Below the pieces are notes generated by a model that saw nothing but the letters and a program-made list of their open reading frames with translations, did not search any database and was not told where the DNA came from. Positions 38,157 through 47,183 of a DNA stretch of 64,000 nt are shown here, piece after piece. The stretch lies in the NCBI RefSeq assembly GCF_001676385.1, contig NZ_LYVJ01000005.1, forward strand, positions 124,001 to 188,000, given 5' to 3'. Position 1 is the first letter of the stretch. Every line of letters begins with the position of its first letter. The translations under genes were made by a program, and so were the position numbers. Origin of the DNA: Stenotrophomonas maltophilia (GTDB lineage Bacteria > Pseudomonadota > Gammaproteobacteria > Xanthomonadales > Xanthomonadaceae).

Positions 38157-38180
38157 GGCGCCCGCGCCGGCGCAATGGCC

Positions 38181-38230
38181 GGGGTCAGAGCTCCTGCGGG
38201 GATCTGACCTCGGGATCGGATCCCCGCAGG
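38181..38230. repeat. Degenerate GGGGTCAGATC-family palindrome
   Basis: It begins GGGGTCAGA and contains CCTGCGGGGATC (38193-38204) pairing with GATCCCCGCAGG (38219-38230). It lies between the EamA and metN genes. Confidence 0.65.
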
Positions 38231-38261
38231 GGCTTCGATCCCATTCCCTGTCCAGACCGGC

Positions 38262-39158
38262 TCAGGGATGATCCAACGGCTTCGGCGGCTGCACCCGGTT
38301 CAGGCGTTCGCGGTGCAGCAGGTACAGGCCCGAGGCGACGATGATCGCTGCGCCCACCCAGGTATAGCCATCGGGCAGTTGGCCCCAGAAAGCCAGGTCC
38401 CAGCCGATCACCCAGACCAGGCCGCTGTACTCCAGGGGTGCGATCAACGAAGCCTCCCCCAGCTGGAAGGCCCGGGTCAGGGCAATCTGGCCCAGCGCGC
38501 CGGCCAGGCCCATGCCGGCGATCAGCGGCGCATGCGCCAGCTGCAGCGGCACCCAGCCGGGGACTGCCAGCAGACCGGCGCCGAGGGCCATGATCACCAG
38601 GAACCACACCACCATCGACTGCGACGTATCGGTGCGGGTCAGCAGGCTGACCGTGATCGCGGCTACGGCATAGGCAGTGGCGGCAGCCAGCACCATCAGG
38701 CCCGGCACCGAGATGAAGCCGTCCACGCCCGGCCGCAACACCACCAGCACGCCGACCAGGCCGATGCCGATAGCGACCCAGCGCCGCGGGCCAACCCGCT
38801 CGCCCAGCAGCGGCACCGACAGCGCGGCGATCAACAATGGGGCCACGAAGTAGATGGTGTAGGCGGTCGACAACGGCAGGTCGCGTAGGGCGAATACGAA
38901 GCAGCCGATCATCGCCATGCCCAGCGCGCCACGCAGCAGGTGCAGGCCCCAGCGACGCGGCACCAGCGAGCGCGGACCCGCGCTGGCCAGCACCCAGACC
39001 AGCACGAACGGCAGCGAGGCGGCGCCGCGCAGGAACGTCACTTCCAGAGTGGGATAGCTGGCCGAGAGCTGCTTCATGCCGGCATCCATCAGCGAGAAAC
39101 AGGCGACCGCTGCGACCATCCAGGCCACCGCGCGCGAGGGAGAGCGTTGCACGTTCAT
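38262..39158 (-). CDS. EamA/DMT-superfamily transporter
   Basis: A 298-residue membrane protein with ten helices in two EamA repeats (about residues 10-145 and 150-285), the standard DMT exporter layout. Substrates in this family range from amino acids to nucleotide sugars, and the one here is unknown. It is divergent from yajQ across a SMAG dimer. Confidence 0.85.
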   Translation of the reverse strand: MNVQRSPSRAVAWMVAAVACFSLMDAGMKQLSASYPTLEVTFLRGAASLPFVLVWVLASAGPRSLVPRRWGLHLLRGALGMAMIGCFVFALRDLPLSTAYTIYFVAPLLIAALSVPLLGERVGPRRWVAIGIGLVGVLVVLRPGVDGFISVPGLMVLAAATAYAVAAITVSLLTRTDTSQSMVVWFLVIMALGAGLLAVPGWVPLQLAHAPLIAGMGLAGALGQIALTRAFQLGEASLIAPLEYSGLVWVIGWDLAFWGQLPDGYTWVGAAIIVASGLYLLHRERLNRVQPPKPLDHP

Positions 39159-39187
39159 GGCCCATTATCGCCCGGTCGTCGCCTTCT

Positions 39188-39249
39188 GTAGAGCCGAGCC
39201 CACGTTCGGCTGTTCTTCACAAGGCAGCCGAGCATGGGCTCGGCTCTAC
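39188..39249. repeat. SMAG dimer
   Basis: GTAGAGCCGAGCCCACG opens the left unit and GGGCTCGGCTCTAC closes the inverted right unit. It lies in the divergent promoter region between the EamA gene and yajQ, leaving about 64 bases for the yajQ promoter. Confidence 0.85.
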
Positions 39250-39313
39250 ACAAAGCGGGCACACCGGCCGGCAAGATAGAATGATCGCCACTGAAACCTG
39301 CGGAGCTTCGCCC

Positions 39314-39796
39314 ATGCCCTCCTTCGACGTCGTGTCCGAAGTCGACACCCACGAGCTGACCAACGCCATCGACCAGGCCAACCGCGAACTGAGCACGCGC
39401 TTCGACTTCAAGGGCGTCGACGCCAGGTTCGAGCGCGACGGCGATGTGATCAACCAGTTCGCACCGACCGAGTTCCAGCTCAAGCAGATGAACGACATCC
39501 TGCGCGCACGCCTGGCCGCGCGCGGCATCGACGTGCTCAGCCTGGAATTCGGCGACATCGAGACCAACCTGGCCCAGGCCCGGCAGAAGATCACCGTCAA
39601 GCAGGGCATCGAGCAGAAAATCGCCAAGAAGATCGCGGCAACACTGAAGGACGCCAAGCTGAAGGTGGAAAGCCAGATCAACGGCGACAAGCTGCGCGTG
39701 CAGGGCAAGAAGCGTGACGACCTGCAGGAAGCGATCGCCGTGCTGAAGGCCGGCAAGTTCGACCTGCCGCTGCAGTTCAACAACTTCCGCGATTGA
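39314..39796 (+). CDS. yajQ: YajQ-family nucleotide-binding protein, c-di-GMP effector
   Basis: A 160-residue protein of two ferredoxin-like domains beginning MPSFDVVSEVD, the invariant family start, which is why ATG 39314 is chosen over 39281. In Xanthomonas campestris and S. maltophilia, YajQ homologues bind cyclic di-GMP and modulate a LysR regulator to affect virulence. That role is inferred here by homology. Confidence 0.95.
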   Translation: MPSFDVVSEVDTHELTNAIDQANRELSTRFDFKGVDARFERDGDVINQFAPTEFQLKQMNDILRARLAARGIDVLSLEFGDIETNLAQARQKITVKQGIEQKIAKKIAATLKDAKLKVESQINGDKLRVQGKKRDDLQEAIAVLKAGKFDLPLQFNNFRD

Positions 39797-39889
39797 TGCC
39801 CCCACCGGGCGCTGCCCATGGCAATGGCTCGACGGCGCGTTGGCGGCGGCGCGCCTACAATGGCGGGCCCGCCAACCGACGTGCCCGCC

Positions 39890-40456
39890 ATGACCGATCC
39901 CAGCCTGCCCGCCGATGACCCGATTGCCGCCACCCGCCTGTGGCTGGAGCGCATCGTCATCGGCCTGAACCTGTGCCCGTTCGCCAAGGCGGTGTATGTG
40001 AAGGACCAGGTCCGCTTCGTGCTGAGCGATGCGACCACGCCGGAAGCGCTGGTCGAACAGCTGGCCGAAGAACTGGTGCTGCTGCGCGACACGCCGGCCG
40101 AGCAGATCGACACCACGCTGATCGTGCATCCGCAGGTGCTGACCGATTTCCTCGACTACAACGACTTCCTCGACAACGCCGATGCGGCGATCGAGGCGCT
40201 GGACCTGCAGGGCATCCTGCAGGTGGCCAGCTTCCATCCGGACTACCAGTTCGAAGGCGTGGCGCCGGGCGATGCCAGCAACTACACCAACCGTGCGCCC
40301 TATCCCACCCTGCATCTGCTGCGCGAAGACAGCGTGGCGCGCGCGGTGGATGCATTCCCCGATCCGGACGTGATCGTCGAACGCAACATCCAGACCCTGG
40401 ACCGCATCGGCGTGGACGGCTGGCATCGCCGCCTGCGTGGCGAAGACCTGGCATGA
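39890..40456 (+). CDS. DUF1415 family protein
   Basis: A 188-residue soluble protein with ATRLWLERIVIGLNLCPFAKAVY near the N-terminus and QVASFHPDYQFEG and NRAPYPTLHLLRED further on, which identify DUF1415. Its function is unknown; the conserved CPFA segment suggests a thiol-containing site. ATG 39890 places the conserved region normally. The stop overlaps the next start as ATGA. Confidence 0.88.
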   Translation: MTDPSLPADDPIAATRLWLERIVIGLNLCPFAKAVYVKDQVRFVLSDATTPEALVEQLAEELVLLRDTPAEQIDTTLIVHPQVLTDFLDYNDFLDNADAAIEALDLQGILQVASFHPDYQFEGVAPGDASNYTNRAPYPTLHLLREDSVARAVDAFPDPDVIVERNIQTLDRIGVDGWHRRLRGEDLA

Positions 40457-41259
40457 GCGCGGCGGCACCGCCCATCACTCCATGGCCGCTGGCCCCGCTG
40501 TCGGGCAAGGTGGTGCTGGTCACCGGCGGCGCCAACGGCATCGGCCGTGGCATCGCCCAGGCCGTGCTGGGTGCCGGTGGGCAGGTGCTGATCGGCGACC
40601 TGGACGTGGAGGCCGGCGAGGCGTGCCTGGCGGAATGGCAGCGCGGTGAGGATGCCGCATTCCAGCGCCTGGACATCACCGACGAGGCCAGCGTGCGCGA
40701 CTTCATCGCCACGGCCCTGCAGCGCTTCGACCGCATCGACGGGCTGGTCAACAATGCCGGCATCGCCGGTCCGCATGGCACGCTGCTGCAGGACATGGCG
40801 TGGGAAGAGTGGCAGCGCCGCCTGTCCTCGCTGCACGGCGCCTTCCTGTGCAGCAAGCACGCACTGCCGGCGCTGACCGCCAGTGGCGCCGGCGCGATCA
40901 TCAACATCGCCTCGACCCGCGCCTGGCAATCCGAAGCGCACAGCGAAGCCTACGCAGCCGCCAAGGGCGCGCTGGTGGCCTTCACCCATGCGCTGGCGAT
41001 CAGCAGTGGCCCCGCCGTGCGGGTGAACAGCATCAGCCCCGGCTGGATCGGCACCACGGCATGGCAGGCACCTTCGCGACGTCACGAACCGCAGTACTCG
41101 GCCACCGATCATGCGCAGCACCCGGTCGGCCGCGTCGGCCGCCCCGAGGACATCGGCGCGCTGGCGGTCTACCTGCTGTCGTCGCTGTCCGGCTTCACCA
41201 CCGGCCAGGATTTCATCGTCGACGGCGGCATGACCCGGAAAATGATCTACGCCGAATGA
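40453..41259 (+). CDS. Short-chain dehydrogenase/reductase
   Basis: A 268-residue classical SDR. The cofactor motif is TGGANGIGRG (about residues 24-33) and NNAG follows. Catalytic Ser is in INIASTRAW, and Tyr and Lys are in the YAAAK motif. The substrate is unknown. It is translationally coupled to DUF1415 by a four-base overlap. The final A of its TGA stop is the first base of a 68-bp perfect palindrome. Confidence 0.88.
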   Translation: MSAAAPPITPWPLAPLSGKVVLVTGGANGIGRGIAQAVLGAGGQVLIGDLDVEAGEACLAEWQRGEDAAFQRLDITDEASVRDFIATALQRFDRIDGLVNNAGIAGPHGTLLQDMAWEEWQRRLSSLHGAFLCSKHALPALTASGAGAIINIASTRAWQSEAHSEAYAAAKGALVAFTHALAISSGPAVRVNSISPGWIGTTAWQAPSRRHEPQYSATDHAQHPVGRVGRPEDIGALAVYLLSSLSGFTTGQDFIVDGGMTRKMIYAE

Positions 41260-41326
41260 AAAAAGGGGACGGAGGGGATTAAGTCGTTTGTGCACAAACG
41301 ACTTAATCCCCTCCGTCCCCTTTTTT
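41259..41326. repeat. Perfect 68-bp palindrome with A/T-run ends, bidirectional terminator
   Basis: Two 34-bp arms meet at GTG|CAC (centre 41292.5) with no mismatch. The outer ends are six A and six T, followed inward by GGGGACGGAGGGGATTAAG. It fills the gap between the convergent SDR and oligopeptidase A genes and would fold into a terminator on either strand. A second copy with 23-bp arms lies at 45791-45865. Confidence 0.9.
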
Positions 41327-41330
41327 GCGG

Positions 41331-43361
41331 TTACGCCATGCCCGAGTGGCGCAGCAGCGCGTCGATCTGCGGTGCACGGCCGCGGAAGGCCCTGAAGTTC
41401 TCCGCCGCCGGGCGGCTACCGCCGCGCGAGAGGATCTCGTCGCGGAAGCGCGCGCCGGTTTCGGCCAGCGCCTGCGGCGCCTCCTCGAACGCCGCATAGG
41501 CGTCGGCACTGAGTACCTCGGCCCACTTGTAGCTGTAGTAACCGGCCGCGTAGCCGCCGGCGAAGATATGGCTGAACTGGTGCGGGAACCGGTTCCAGGC
41601 CGGCGGGTGGTTCACTGCCACTTCCGCGCGCACGCGGTCGAGCAACGCCAGCACGCTGTCCTGCGCCGGCTCGAACTGGCTGTGCAGCAGCATGTCGAAC
41701 AGGCCGAATTCCAGTTGCCGTACGGTGGCCATGCCGCTGTGGAAGTTGCGTGCAGCCAGCATGCGCTCGTACAGCGCGCGCGGCAGCGGCTCGCCACTGT
41801 CCACGTGCGCGGTCATGCCCTGCAGGTGATCCCATTCCCAGCAGAAGTTCTCCATGAACTGGCTGGGCAGCTCCACCGCGTCCCATTCCACGCCGTTGAT
41901 GCCGGCGACGCCCAGCTCGCCGATCCGGGTCAGCAGCTGGTGCAGGCCGTGCCCCATTTCATGGAACAGGGTGGTCACTTCGTTGTGGCTGAAGGTTGCC
42001 GGTTTGCCGTTGGCGCCGCGGCCGAAGTTGCATACCAGGTAGACCAGTGGTGTCTGCACGCTGCCATCGGCATGCACGCGACGGTTGCGGCAATCGTCCA
42101 TCCACGCGCCGCCGCGCTTGCCCTCGCGTGCGTACAGGTCCAGATAGAACTGCCCGACCAGCCCACCCTGCGCATCCACCAGGCGGAAGAAGCGCACATC
42201 TTCATGCCAGACCGGCGCGCTGTCCGGCTGCACGCTCAGGCCGTACAGCTGCTCGATCACCGAGAACAGGCCCGCCAGCACCTTCGGTTCAGTGAAGTAC
42301 TGCTTCACCTCCTGCTCGGAGTAGCTGTAGCGCGCCTGCTTCAGGCGGTCGGCGGCGAACGCCAGGTCCCAGGCCTGCAGGTCGTCGATGCCGAGCTGCG
42401 CGCGCGCGAACTGCTCCAGCTCGGCACGGTCCTTGGCGGCGAACGGCTTGGCCCGCGTGGCGAGATCACGCAGGAAGGACAGCACTTCGGCCGGGTCCTG
42501 CGCCATCTTGGTCGCCACCGAATACTCACCGTACGAACCGAAGCCCAGCAGCGCGGCCAGTTCCGCGCGCAGGGCCAGGATGCGGTCGATGTTCCCGCTG
42601 TTGTCCAGCGCGTCGTCGCCGAACTCGGAGGCGCGCTGCGCGCTGGCGCGATACAGGATCTCGCGCAGGTCACGATCTTCGGCCCAGGTCTGCACCGGCA
42701 GGTAGCAGGGCATCTGCAGGGTCAGCTTCCAGCCGTGCGAACCGTCCTTCTCCGCGGCGGCCCGCGCGGCCGCCTTCACATCGTCCGGCAACCCCGCCAG
42801 GCGCGCCTCGTCCTCGACGAGCAGCGACCACGCATCGGTGGCATCCAGCACGTTCTGCGAGAACTTCGCCGACAGCGCCGACAGCTCCTCCTTGATCGCA
42901 GCGAAGCGCTGCTGGGCCTCGGGCGCCAGTTCGGCACCACCGAGACGGAAATCACGCAGGGTGTTGTCCAGCACCCTGCGCTGGGCCTCATCGAATGTCG
43001 CAGCGTCCGGGCTGGCGGCCAGTGTCTGGTACTGGCGATACAGCGCCAGGTTCTGGCCCAGCGCGCTGGCGAAACGGGTCACCCGCGGCAGGTTGCTGTT
43101 GTAGGCCTCGCGCAGTTCCGGCGTGTTGACCACGCCCTGCAGGTGGCCGACCAGGCCCCAGGCGCGCCACAGTCGCTCGGTCGCGTCGTCCAACGGGGTG
43201 ACGAAGGTCTCCCAGCGCACCGGCTGCACCTGCTCGGCCTGGCTGACGGCGGCTTCGGCCTCGGCCAGCAACACGTCCAGCGCCGGCGCCACGTGCTCCG
43301 GGCGGATCGCCTCGAAGCGCGGCAGGCCGGAAAAATCGAGCAGGGGGTTGGCAACGGTCAC
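41331..43361 (-). CDS. prlC: Oligopeptidase A, M3-family metallopeptidase
   Basis: A 676-residue cytosolic zinc peptidase that degrades short peptides, including cleaved signal peptides. The zinc motif HEXXH is in TLFHEMGHGLHQLL and the third ligand Glu is in the following helix (ELPSQFMENFCWEW). GTG 43361 is chosen as start: GGAG lies 9-12 bases upstream and the resulting VTVANPLLDF N-terminus matches the family. An ATG at 43442 would add 27 unrelated residues. Confidence 0.93.
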   Translation of the reverse strand: MTVANPLLDFSGLPRFEAIRPEHVAPALDVLLAEAEAAVSQAEQVQPVRWETFVTPLDDATERLWRAWGLVGHLQGVVNTPELREAYNSNLPRVTRFASALGQNLALYRQYQTLAASPDAATFDEAQRRVLDNTLRDFRLGGAELAPEAQQRFAAIKEELSALSAKFSQNVLDATDAWSLLVEDEARLAGLPDDVKAAARAAAEKDGSHGWKLTLQMPCYLPVQTWAEDRDLREILYRASAQRASEFGDDALDNSGNIDRILALRAELAALLGFGSYGEYSVATKMAQDPAEVLSFLRDLATRAKPFAAKDRAELEQFARAQLGIDDLQAWDLAFAADRLKQARYSYSEQEVKQYFTEPKVLAGLFSVIEQLYGLSVQPDSAPVWHEDVRFFRLVDAQGGLVGQFYLDLYAREGKRGGAWMDDCRNRRVHADGSVQTPLVYLVCNFGRGANGKPATFSHNEVTTLFHEMGHGLHQLLTRIGELGVAGINGVEWDAVELPSQFMENFCWEWDHLQGMTAHVDSGEPLPRALYERMLAARNFHSGMATVRQLEFGLFDMLLHSQFEPAQDSVLALLDRVRAEVAVNHPPAWNRFPHQFSHIFAGGYAAGYYSYKWAEVLSADAYAAFEEAPQALAETGARFRDEILSRGGSRPAAENFRAFRGRAPQIDALLRHSGMA

Positions 43362-43531
43362 GGCAGATCTCCAGGGTACGGGCCCGGCAGGCGGGCAGCG
43401 CTCCCGATATGGCGCTGGCAGGCCCGGCTGACAAGGGGGCACGGCCCGGCATTCACGTCGGCCTTACGGTCCAGCGCCGAAGCTCTGGCTGCGGGGGAGC
43501 CCGCAGCGGCATGTACCGAAAGAGGCCCCAC

Positions 43532-43936
43532 ATGGAAGGTCTGGCTGCAGATGCATCCGCCTCACCGGCCTGTTCACTGGCGTTGTCCGCCAGCCCGGCC
43601 GAACTGGCCTGGATCGCCGCGCTGTGCGATGACGGCGATGACGCCACGCGCCACCTGCAGCAGCTGCAGGCGGTACTGCAGCAGGGCGGCACATTCGATG
43701 ACGCCCAGGAGTGGTACCCGTTCGAGGTGATCGAACGCGGCGCCAGCCAGCTGCAGCCGGGCCACGAGCGCGAGTTCGTGATCTGCGTGCTGCTGTGGCT
43801 GCAGGCGCTGGCCCAGGGCCGCGCCAGCATCCTTGACCCGGGCCTGCACCTGGATGACCGCGCGATGGATATCGAGGCACTGCCGGACGCACTGCGCGAT
43901 GCGGTGCTGGATGCGTTCACCGCGGCGGGGTACTGA
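43532..43936 (+). CDS. Hypothetical acidic protein
   Basis: A 134-residue, Leu/Ala/Asp-rich soluble protein, probably helical, with no signal peptide and no recognised domain. GAGG precedes ATG 43532 by about eight bases, so it is favoured over ATG 43511. It is divergent from prlC and convergent with the cysteine-synthase-family gene. Confidence 0.6.
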   Translation: MEGLAADASASPACSLALSASPAELAWIAALCDDGDDATRHLQQLQAVLQQGGTFDDAQEWYPFEVIERGASQLQPGHEREFVICVLLWLQALAQGRASILDPGLHLDDRAMDIEALPDALRDAVLDAFTAAGY

Positions 43937-43942
43937 ATGTGC

Positions 43943-44030
43943 AGCGTCGAGCCATGCTCGACTGCTCTTGGCGCCTGCTACCGGGTCAAGCATCCGGAAC
44001 GGAAAGCAGTCGAGCGTGCCTCGGCTCTGC
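43943..44030. repeat. Degenerate SMAG-like dimer
   Basis: GTCGAGCCATGCTCGAC (about 43946-43962) and a decayed partner AGTCGAGCGTGCCTCGGCTC (from about 44009) lie between convergent genes. The GTAG heads are lost, consistent with an old copy. Confidence 0.55.
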
Positions 44031-44037
44031 GAGGGCG

Positions 44038-45150
44038 TTACACCGCTTCCAGGCTGCACCACGGCAGCTCGGGCAAGCCCTGCCCCGCCACCGCTGCGGC
44101 CAGCTGTGCATCGGCACGGTCGACTTCGATGCCCTGGCGCGCGTACCACGCCGGGTCGTAATAGCTCTGCGCATAGCGCTCGCCGCTGTCGCAGAGGATG
44201 CTGACGATGCTGCCCTGGTGGCCCGCCTCGCGCATCCACTGCGCGGCCTGCAGCACACCGATGAAGTTGGTCCCGGTCGAGCCACCGACACGGCGCCCCA
44301 ACTGGCGGCTGACATGGCGCATCGCGGCCAGGCTCAGCGCGTCGGGCACCTTCACCATCGCATCGACGCTGGTCGGGATGAAACTCGGCTCCACCCGTGG
44401 CCGGCCGATGCCTTCCACGCGCGAACCGCCGCTGCAGGTCAGGTCACGCCAGTCCTGTTCACCGGCCACGGCAGCCTTGTAGCCGTCGAAGAACACCGAC
44501 ACTTCCGGGTCCGCGCACAGGATGCGGGTGTCATGCCGGCGGTAGCTGACATAACGGCCCAGCGTGGCGGCGGTACCGCCGGTGCCCGGGCTGCACACGA
44601 TCCATTCCGGAACCGGGCTGGGCTCTTCGGCCATCTGCTTGAAGATGGATTCGGCGATGTTGTTGTTGGCACGCCAGTCCGTCGCGCGTTCGGCGTAGGT
44701 GAACTGGTCCATGAAGTGGCCGCCGGTTTCGCGGGCCAGCTTCTCCGAGTCGCAGTTGAGGTCGCAGGCGCGCTCGACCAGGTGGCAGCGGCCACCGTGG
44801 AACTCGATCGCGGCGATCTTCTCCGGCGAGGTGGTGGCCGGGATCACCGCGATGAACGGCAAGCCGAGCAGCCGCGCGAAATAGGCTTCGGAGACAGCGG
44901 TCGAGCCGCTGGAGGCCTCGATCACCGGCCGGCCCTCGCGCAGCCAGCCATTGGCCAGCGCGTACAGGAACAGCGAGCGCGCCAGCCGGTGCTTGAGACT
45001 GCCGGTGGGATGGCTCGATTCGTCCTTGAGGTACAGGTCGATGCCTTCGAACCCGGGCAGCGCCAGCGGGATCAGGTGGGTATCGGCGGAACGGTTGAAA
45101 TCGGCTTCGATCTTGCGGATGGCGGCGGCCACCCATTCACGCTGCGACAT
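44038..45150 (-). CDS. PLP-dependent cysteine-synthase-family enzyme
   Basis: A 370-residue fold-type II PLP enzyme. The Schiff-base Lys is in PTGSLKHR (Lys53), the substrate loop is [10 protein letters not shown] and the phosphate-binding loop is SPGTGGTAA. It is longer than CysK (about 320 residues) and has a distinct C-terminus, so it may make cysteine from another acceptor or act on a different beta-substituted serine. ATG 45150 is used; the frame also opens at TTG 45159. Confidence 0.85.
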   Translation of the reverse strand: MSQREWVAAAIRKIEADFNRSADTHLIPLALPGFEGIDLYLKDESSHPTGSLKHRLARSLFLYALANGWLREGRPVIEASSGSTAVSEAYFARLLGLPFIAVIPATTSPEKIAAIEFHGGRCHLVERACDLNCDSEKLARETGGHFMDQFTYAERATDWRANNNIAESIFKQMAEEPSPVPEWIVCSPGTGGTAATLGRYVSYRRHDTRILCADPEVSVFFDGYKAAVAGEQDWRDLTCSGGSRVEGIGRPRVEPSFIPTSVDAMVKVPDALSLAAMRHVSRQLGRRVGGSTGTNFIGVLQAAQWMREAGHQGSIVSILCDSGERYAQSYYDPAWYARQGIEVDRADAQLAAAVAGQGLPELPWCSLEAV

Positions 45151-45273
45151 GGCGGGCAATCGTTGTCAGGACGGAACGGTGCGATCTGCCCATTGTACGT
45201 CGCGGTGCCGTCAGGTGCCGGCCGGTAGAATGGGCCATCCGGCCGGCAACGGCCCCGTCTGAAGGACCTCCCC

Positions 45274-45789
45274 ATGACCATTCCCGCCCTGCGCGACGTC
45301 CCCGGCGTCACCGCCCAGGCCCCGGCCGAGACCACCGGCTTCGTGTTCAACCACACCATGCTGCGGGTCAAGGACATCACCGCCTCGCTGGACTTCTACA
45401 CCCGCGTGCTCGGCTACCAGCTGATCGACAAGCGCGATTTCCCCGATGCAGAGTTCAGCCTGTACTTCCTGGCCTACGTACCGGCCGGCGCGGTGGTGCC
45501 GGAGGACGATGCACAGCGCCGCATGTGGATGGCCGGCCTGCCGGGCGTGCTGGAACTGACCCACAACCACGGCACCGAAACCCAGGACGGCGCGGTCTAC
45601 CACGACGGCAACAGCGACCCGCGCGGTTTCGGCCACATCTGCGTATCGGTGCCGGACATCGAGGCCGCCTGCCAGCGCTTCGAAAATCTCGGCGTGGCGT
45701 TCCAGAAGCGCCTGACCGACGGCCGCATGAAGAACCTGGCCTTCATCAAGGACCCGGACGGCTACTGGGTCGAGATCATCGCCAACTGA
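45274..45789 (+). CDS. gloA: Lactoylglutathione lyase (glyoxalase I)
   Basis: A 171-residue metalloenzyme that isomerises the methylglyoxal-glutathione hemithioacetal. Metal ligands are visible as His27 (NHTMLRV), Glu in VLELTHNHG, His in FGHICVSV and Glu in YWVEII. RVLGYQLIDKRDFPDAEFSLYFL and the longer loop DPRGFGHI resemble the zinc-type enzymes of Pseudomonas and human. AAGGACCTCCCC upstream supplies a ribosome-binding site. It is followed by a palindromic terminator. Confidence 0.93.
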   Translation: MTIPALRDVPGVTAQAPAETTGFVFNHTMLRVKDITASLDFYTRVLGYQLIDKRDFPDAEFSLYFLAYVPAGAVVPEDDAQRRMWMAGLPGVLELTHNHGTETQDGAVYHDGNSDPRGFGHICVSVPDIEAACQRFENLGVAFQKRLTDGRMKNLAFIKDPDGYWVEIIAN

Positions 45790-45790
45790 T

Positions 45791-45867
45791 AAAAGGGGAC
45801 GGAGGGGATTAAGCCGTTTCTGGCACTATTGGCTGGAAGCGACTTAATCCCCTCCGTCCCCTTTTTT
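45791..45867. repeat. Second copy of the GGGGACGGAGGGGATTAAG palindrome
   Basis: 23-bp perfect arms (45791-45813 and 45843-45865) flank a 29-base loop and are followed by T-rich sequence. The arm is identical to that of the 68-bp palindrome at 41259-41326. It begins one base after the gloA stop and probably terminates gloA. Confidence 0.88.
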
Positions 45868-45879
45868 TGCGAGGTCCGT

Positions 45880-46308
45880 ATGGAAACGATGGAACTGCAC
45901 CGCGGCCGCCTGATCGACCACCTGCAGCTGGTGGTGCGTGACCTGGAGGCCAGCCGCCGCTTCTACCAGGCGGTGTTCGATACGATCGGCATTCCGATTG
46001 CCGGCGAGGGTCCCGACTTCTTCTGGGCCGACGAGCTGTTCATCTCCACCGCCAGCAGCCGTGCCGCCGCCGGCCAGCTGACCGGCCGCCATCATCTCGC
46101 CTTCCAGGCGCGCGACACTGCCACCGTCGATGCTTTCCATGCGGCCGCGATCGCCGCCGGTGGCACCGACAACGGCGCGCCGGGCGAGCGCCCCTACCAC
46201 CCGGGCTACTACGGTGCCTTCGTGCTCGACCCGGATGGCAACAACATCGAAGTGGTCTACCACGGTCCGGCCACCTACAGCGCCGACTCGGTGAAGGTCA
46301 CGTTCTGA
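45880..46308 (+). CDS. VOC-family (glyoxalase/dioxygenase fold) protein
   Basis: A 142-residue VOC protein: LIDHLQLVVRDLEASRRFYQAV at the start and GAFVLDPDGNNIEVVYH near the end give the typical His and Glu metal positions. The substrate is unknown. GAGG lies seven to ten bases before ATG 45880. It follows gloA, but the palindromic terminator between them argues for separate transcripts. Confidence 0.85.
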   Translation: METMELHRGRLIDHLQLVVRDLEASRRFYQAVFDTIGIPIAGEGPDFFWADELFISTASSRAAAGQLTGRHHLAFQARDTATVDAFHAAAIAAGGTDNGAPGERPYHPGYYGAFVLDPDGNNIEVVYHGPATYSADSVKVTF

Positions 46309-46330
46309 TTTCACCAACGCCGCGAACGAA

Positions 46331-46353
46331 GAAGCCGGGCAATGCCCGGCTTC
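46331..46353. terminator. Bidirectional terminator-like hairpin
   Basis: GAAGCCGGGC-AAT-GCCCGGCTTC, 10-bp perfect arms, between the convergent VOC and CBS genes. Confidence 0.65.
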
Positions 46354-46374
46354 CCTGGTTGCAGCGCGGCAGCC

Positions 46375-46806
46375 TCAGTGGGCCGCCATGTAGATGTCCT
46401 GCAGCACGGCCTTTTCCAGCTCCAGCTCACCCAGCAGGTTCTTCACGATATCGCCCAGGCTGAGGATGCCCACCAGGCGACTGCCTTCGGTGACCATCAG
46501 ATGACGGCGCCGCGAGTACGTCATCAGCGACATGGCCTGTTTCAGGGTCGCCTCCGGCGAAATGCCTTCCAGGCCCGTGGACGGCAGGCTGGAAATCACC
46601 CGGCGACCGGCCTGCGGACCATCGTCGGCCAGGGTACGCACGATGTCCTTCTCGGAAATGATGCCGACCGGGGCATCGTCCTTCATCACCACCAGGGCAG
46701 CGATCCTGTTCGCGCTCATCTTGTGGGCGGCGGCACCGATGGTGTCTTCCGCGTCGATGGTGATGACAGCTTCTTTCTTGGATTGCAGGAGTTCGCGGAC
46801 GTTCAT
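46375..46806 (-). CDS. Tandem CBS-domain protein
   Basis: A 143-residue protein made almost entirely of two CBS domains (about residues 8-60 and 75-130) forming one Bateman module. Such modules sense adenine nucleotides or SAM; the partner is unknown. AGGA precedes the ATG. The gene-free region 46807-47183 (377 bases) upstream holds its promoter and no supported gene. Confidence 0.88.
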   Translation of the reverse strand: MNVRELLQSKKEAVITIDAEDTIGAAAHKMSANRIAALVVMKDDAPVGIISEKDIVRTLADDGPQAGRRVISSLPSTGLEGISPEATLKQAMSLMTYSRRRHLMVTEGSRLVGILSLGDIVKNLLGELELEKAVLQDIYMAAH

Positions 46807-47183
46807 TCTTGTTTCCTGGTACAGGTCACTCAGTGAAAAAGTGTGCTCTTCCGATACGCCCCCTCCCCGGGAACAGACCTTTCAGCGCACGACGTACTGC
46901 AATGCGAACGAGGCGGGCTCAACCGCACAACCCGGACCTCGGTCAAATCGATTCTACGACTGCGACCATCGGTCACTACCGGCATCGATAGGACAGTACG
47001 TCGTGGGAACCAACCGACGATCCAGAGAATGGCACCGCCACTGAAACCGACGCTGAATGCTGCGGCCGATGCGTGCTCAAGCTTGCCTTCCCGCTGCCGA
47101 GGGGCGGGACAGGCGGGTACGGCACTGTCCCACTTGCAACGATTCCCGCGCTGGTGGCCTGCCCGGCCGCAAGGGAACCGGCC

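Noticed and set aside
9596..44030. Repeated palindromes considered as a CRISPR array
   Set aside because: They are scattered singly or in inverted pairs between genes, without regular spacers and without cas genes.
46830..47183. In-frame continuation of about 117 codons after the GH43 stop, including GFSGGAILWIVGWF
   Set aside because: It might be a lost C-terminal extension or gene remnant, but GH43 is already full length and open frames of this size are expected by chance at this GC content. No start or conserved domain was seen.
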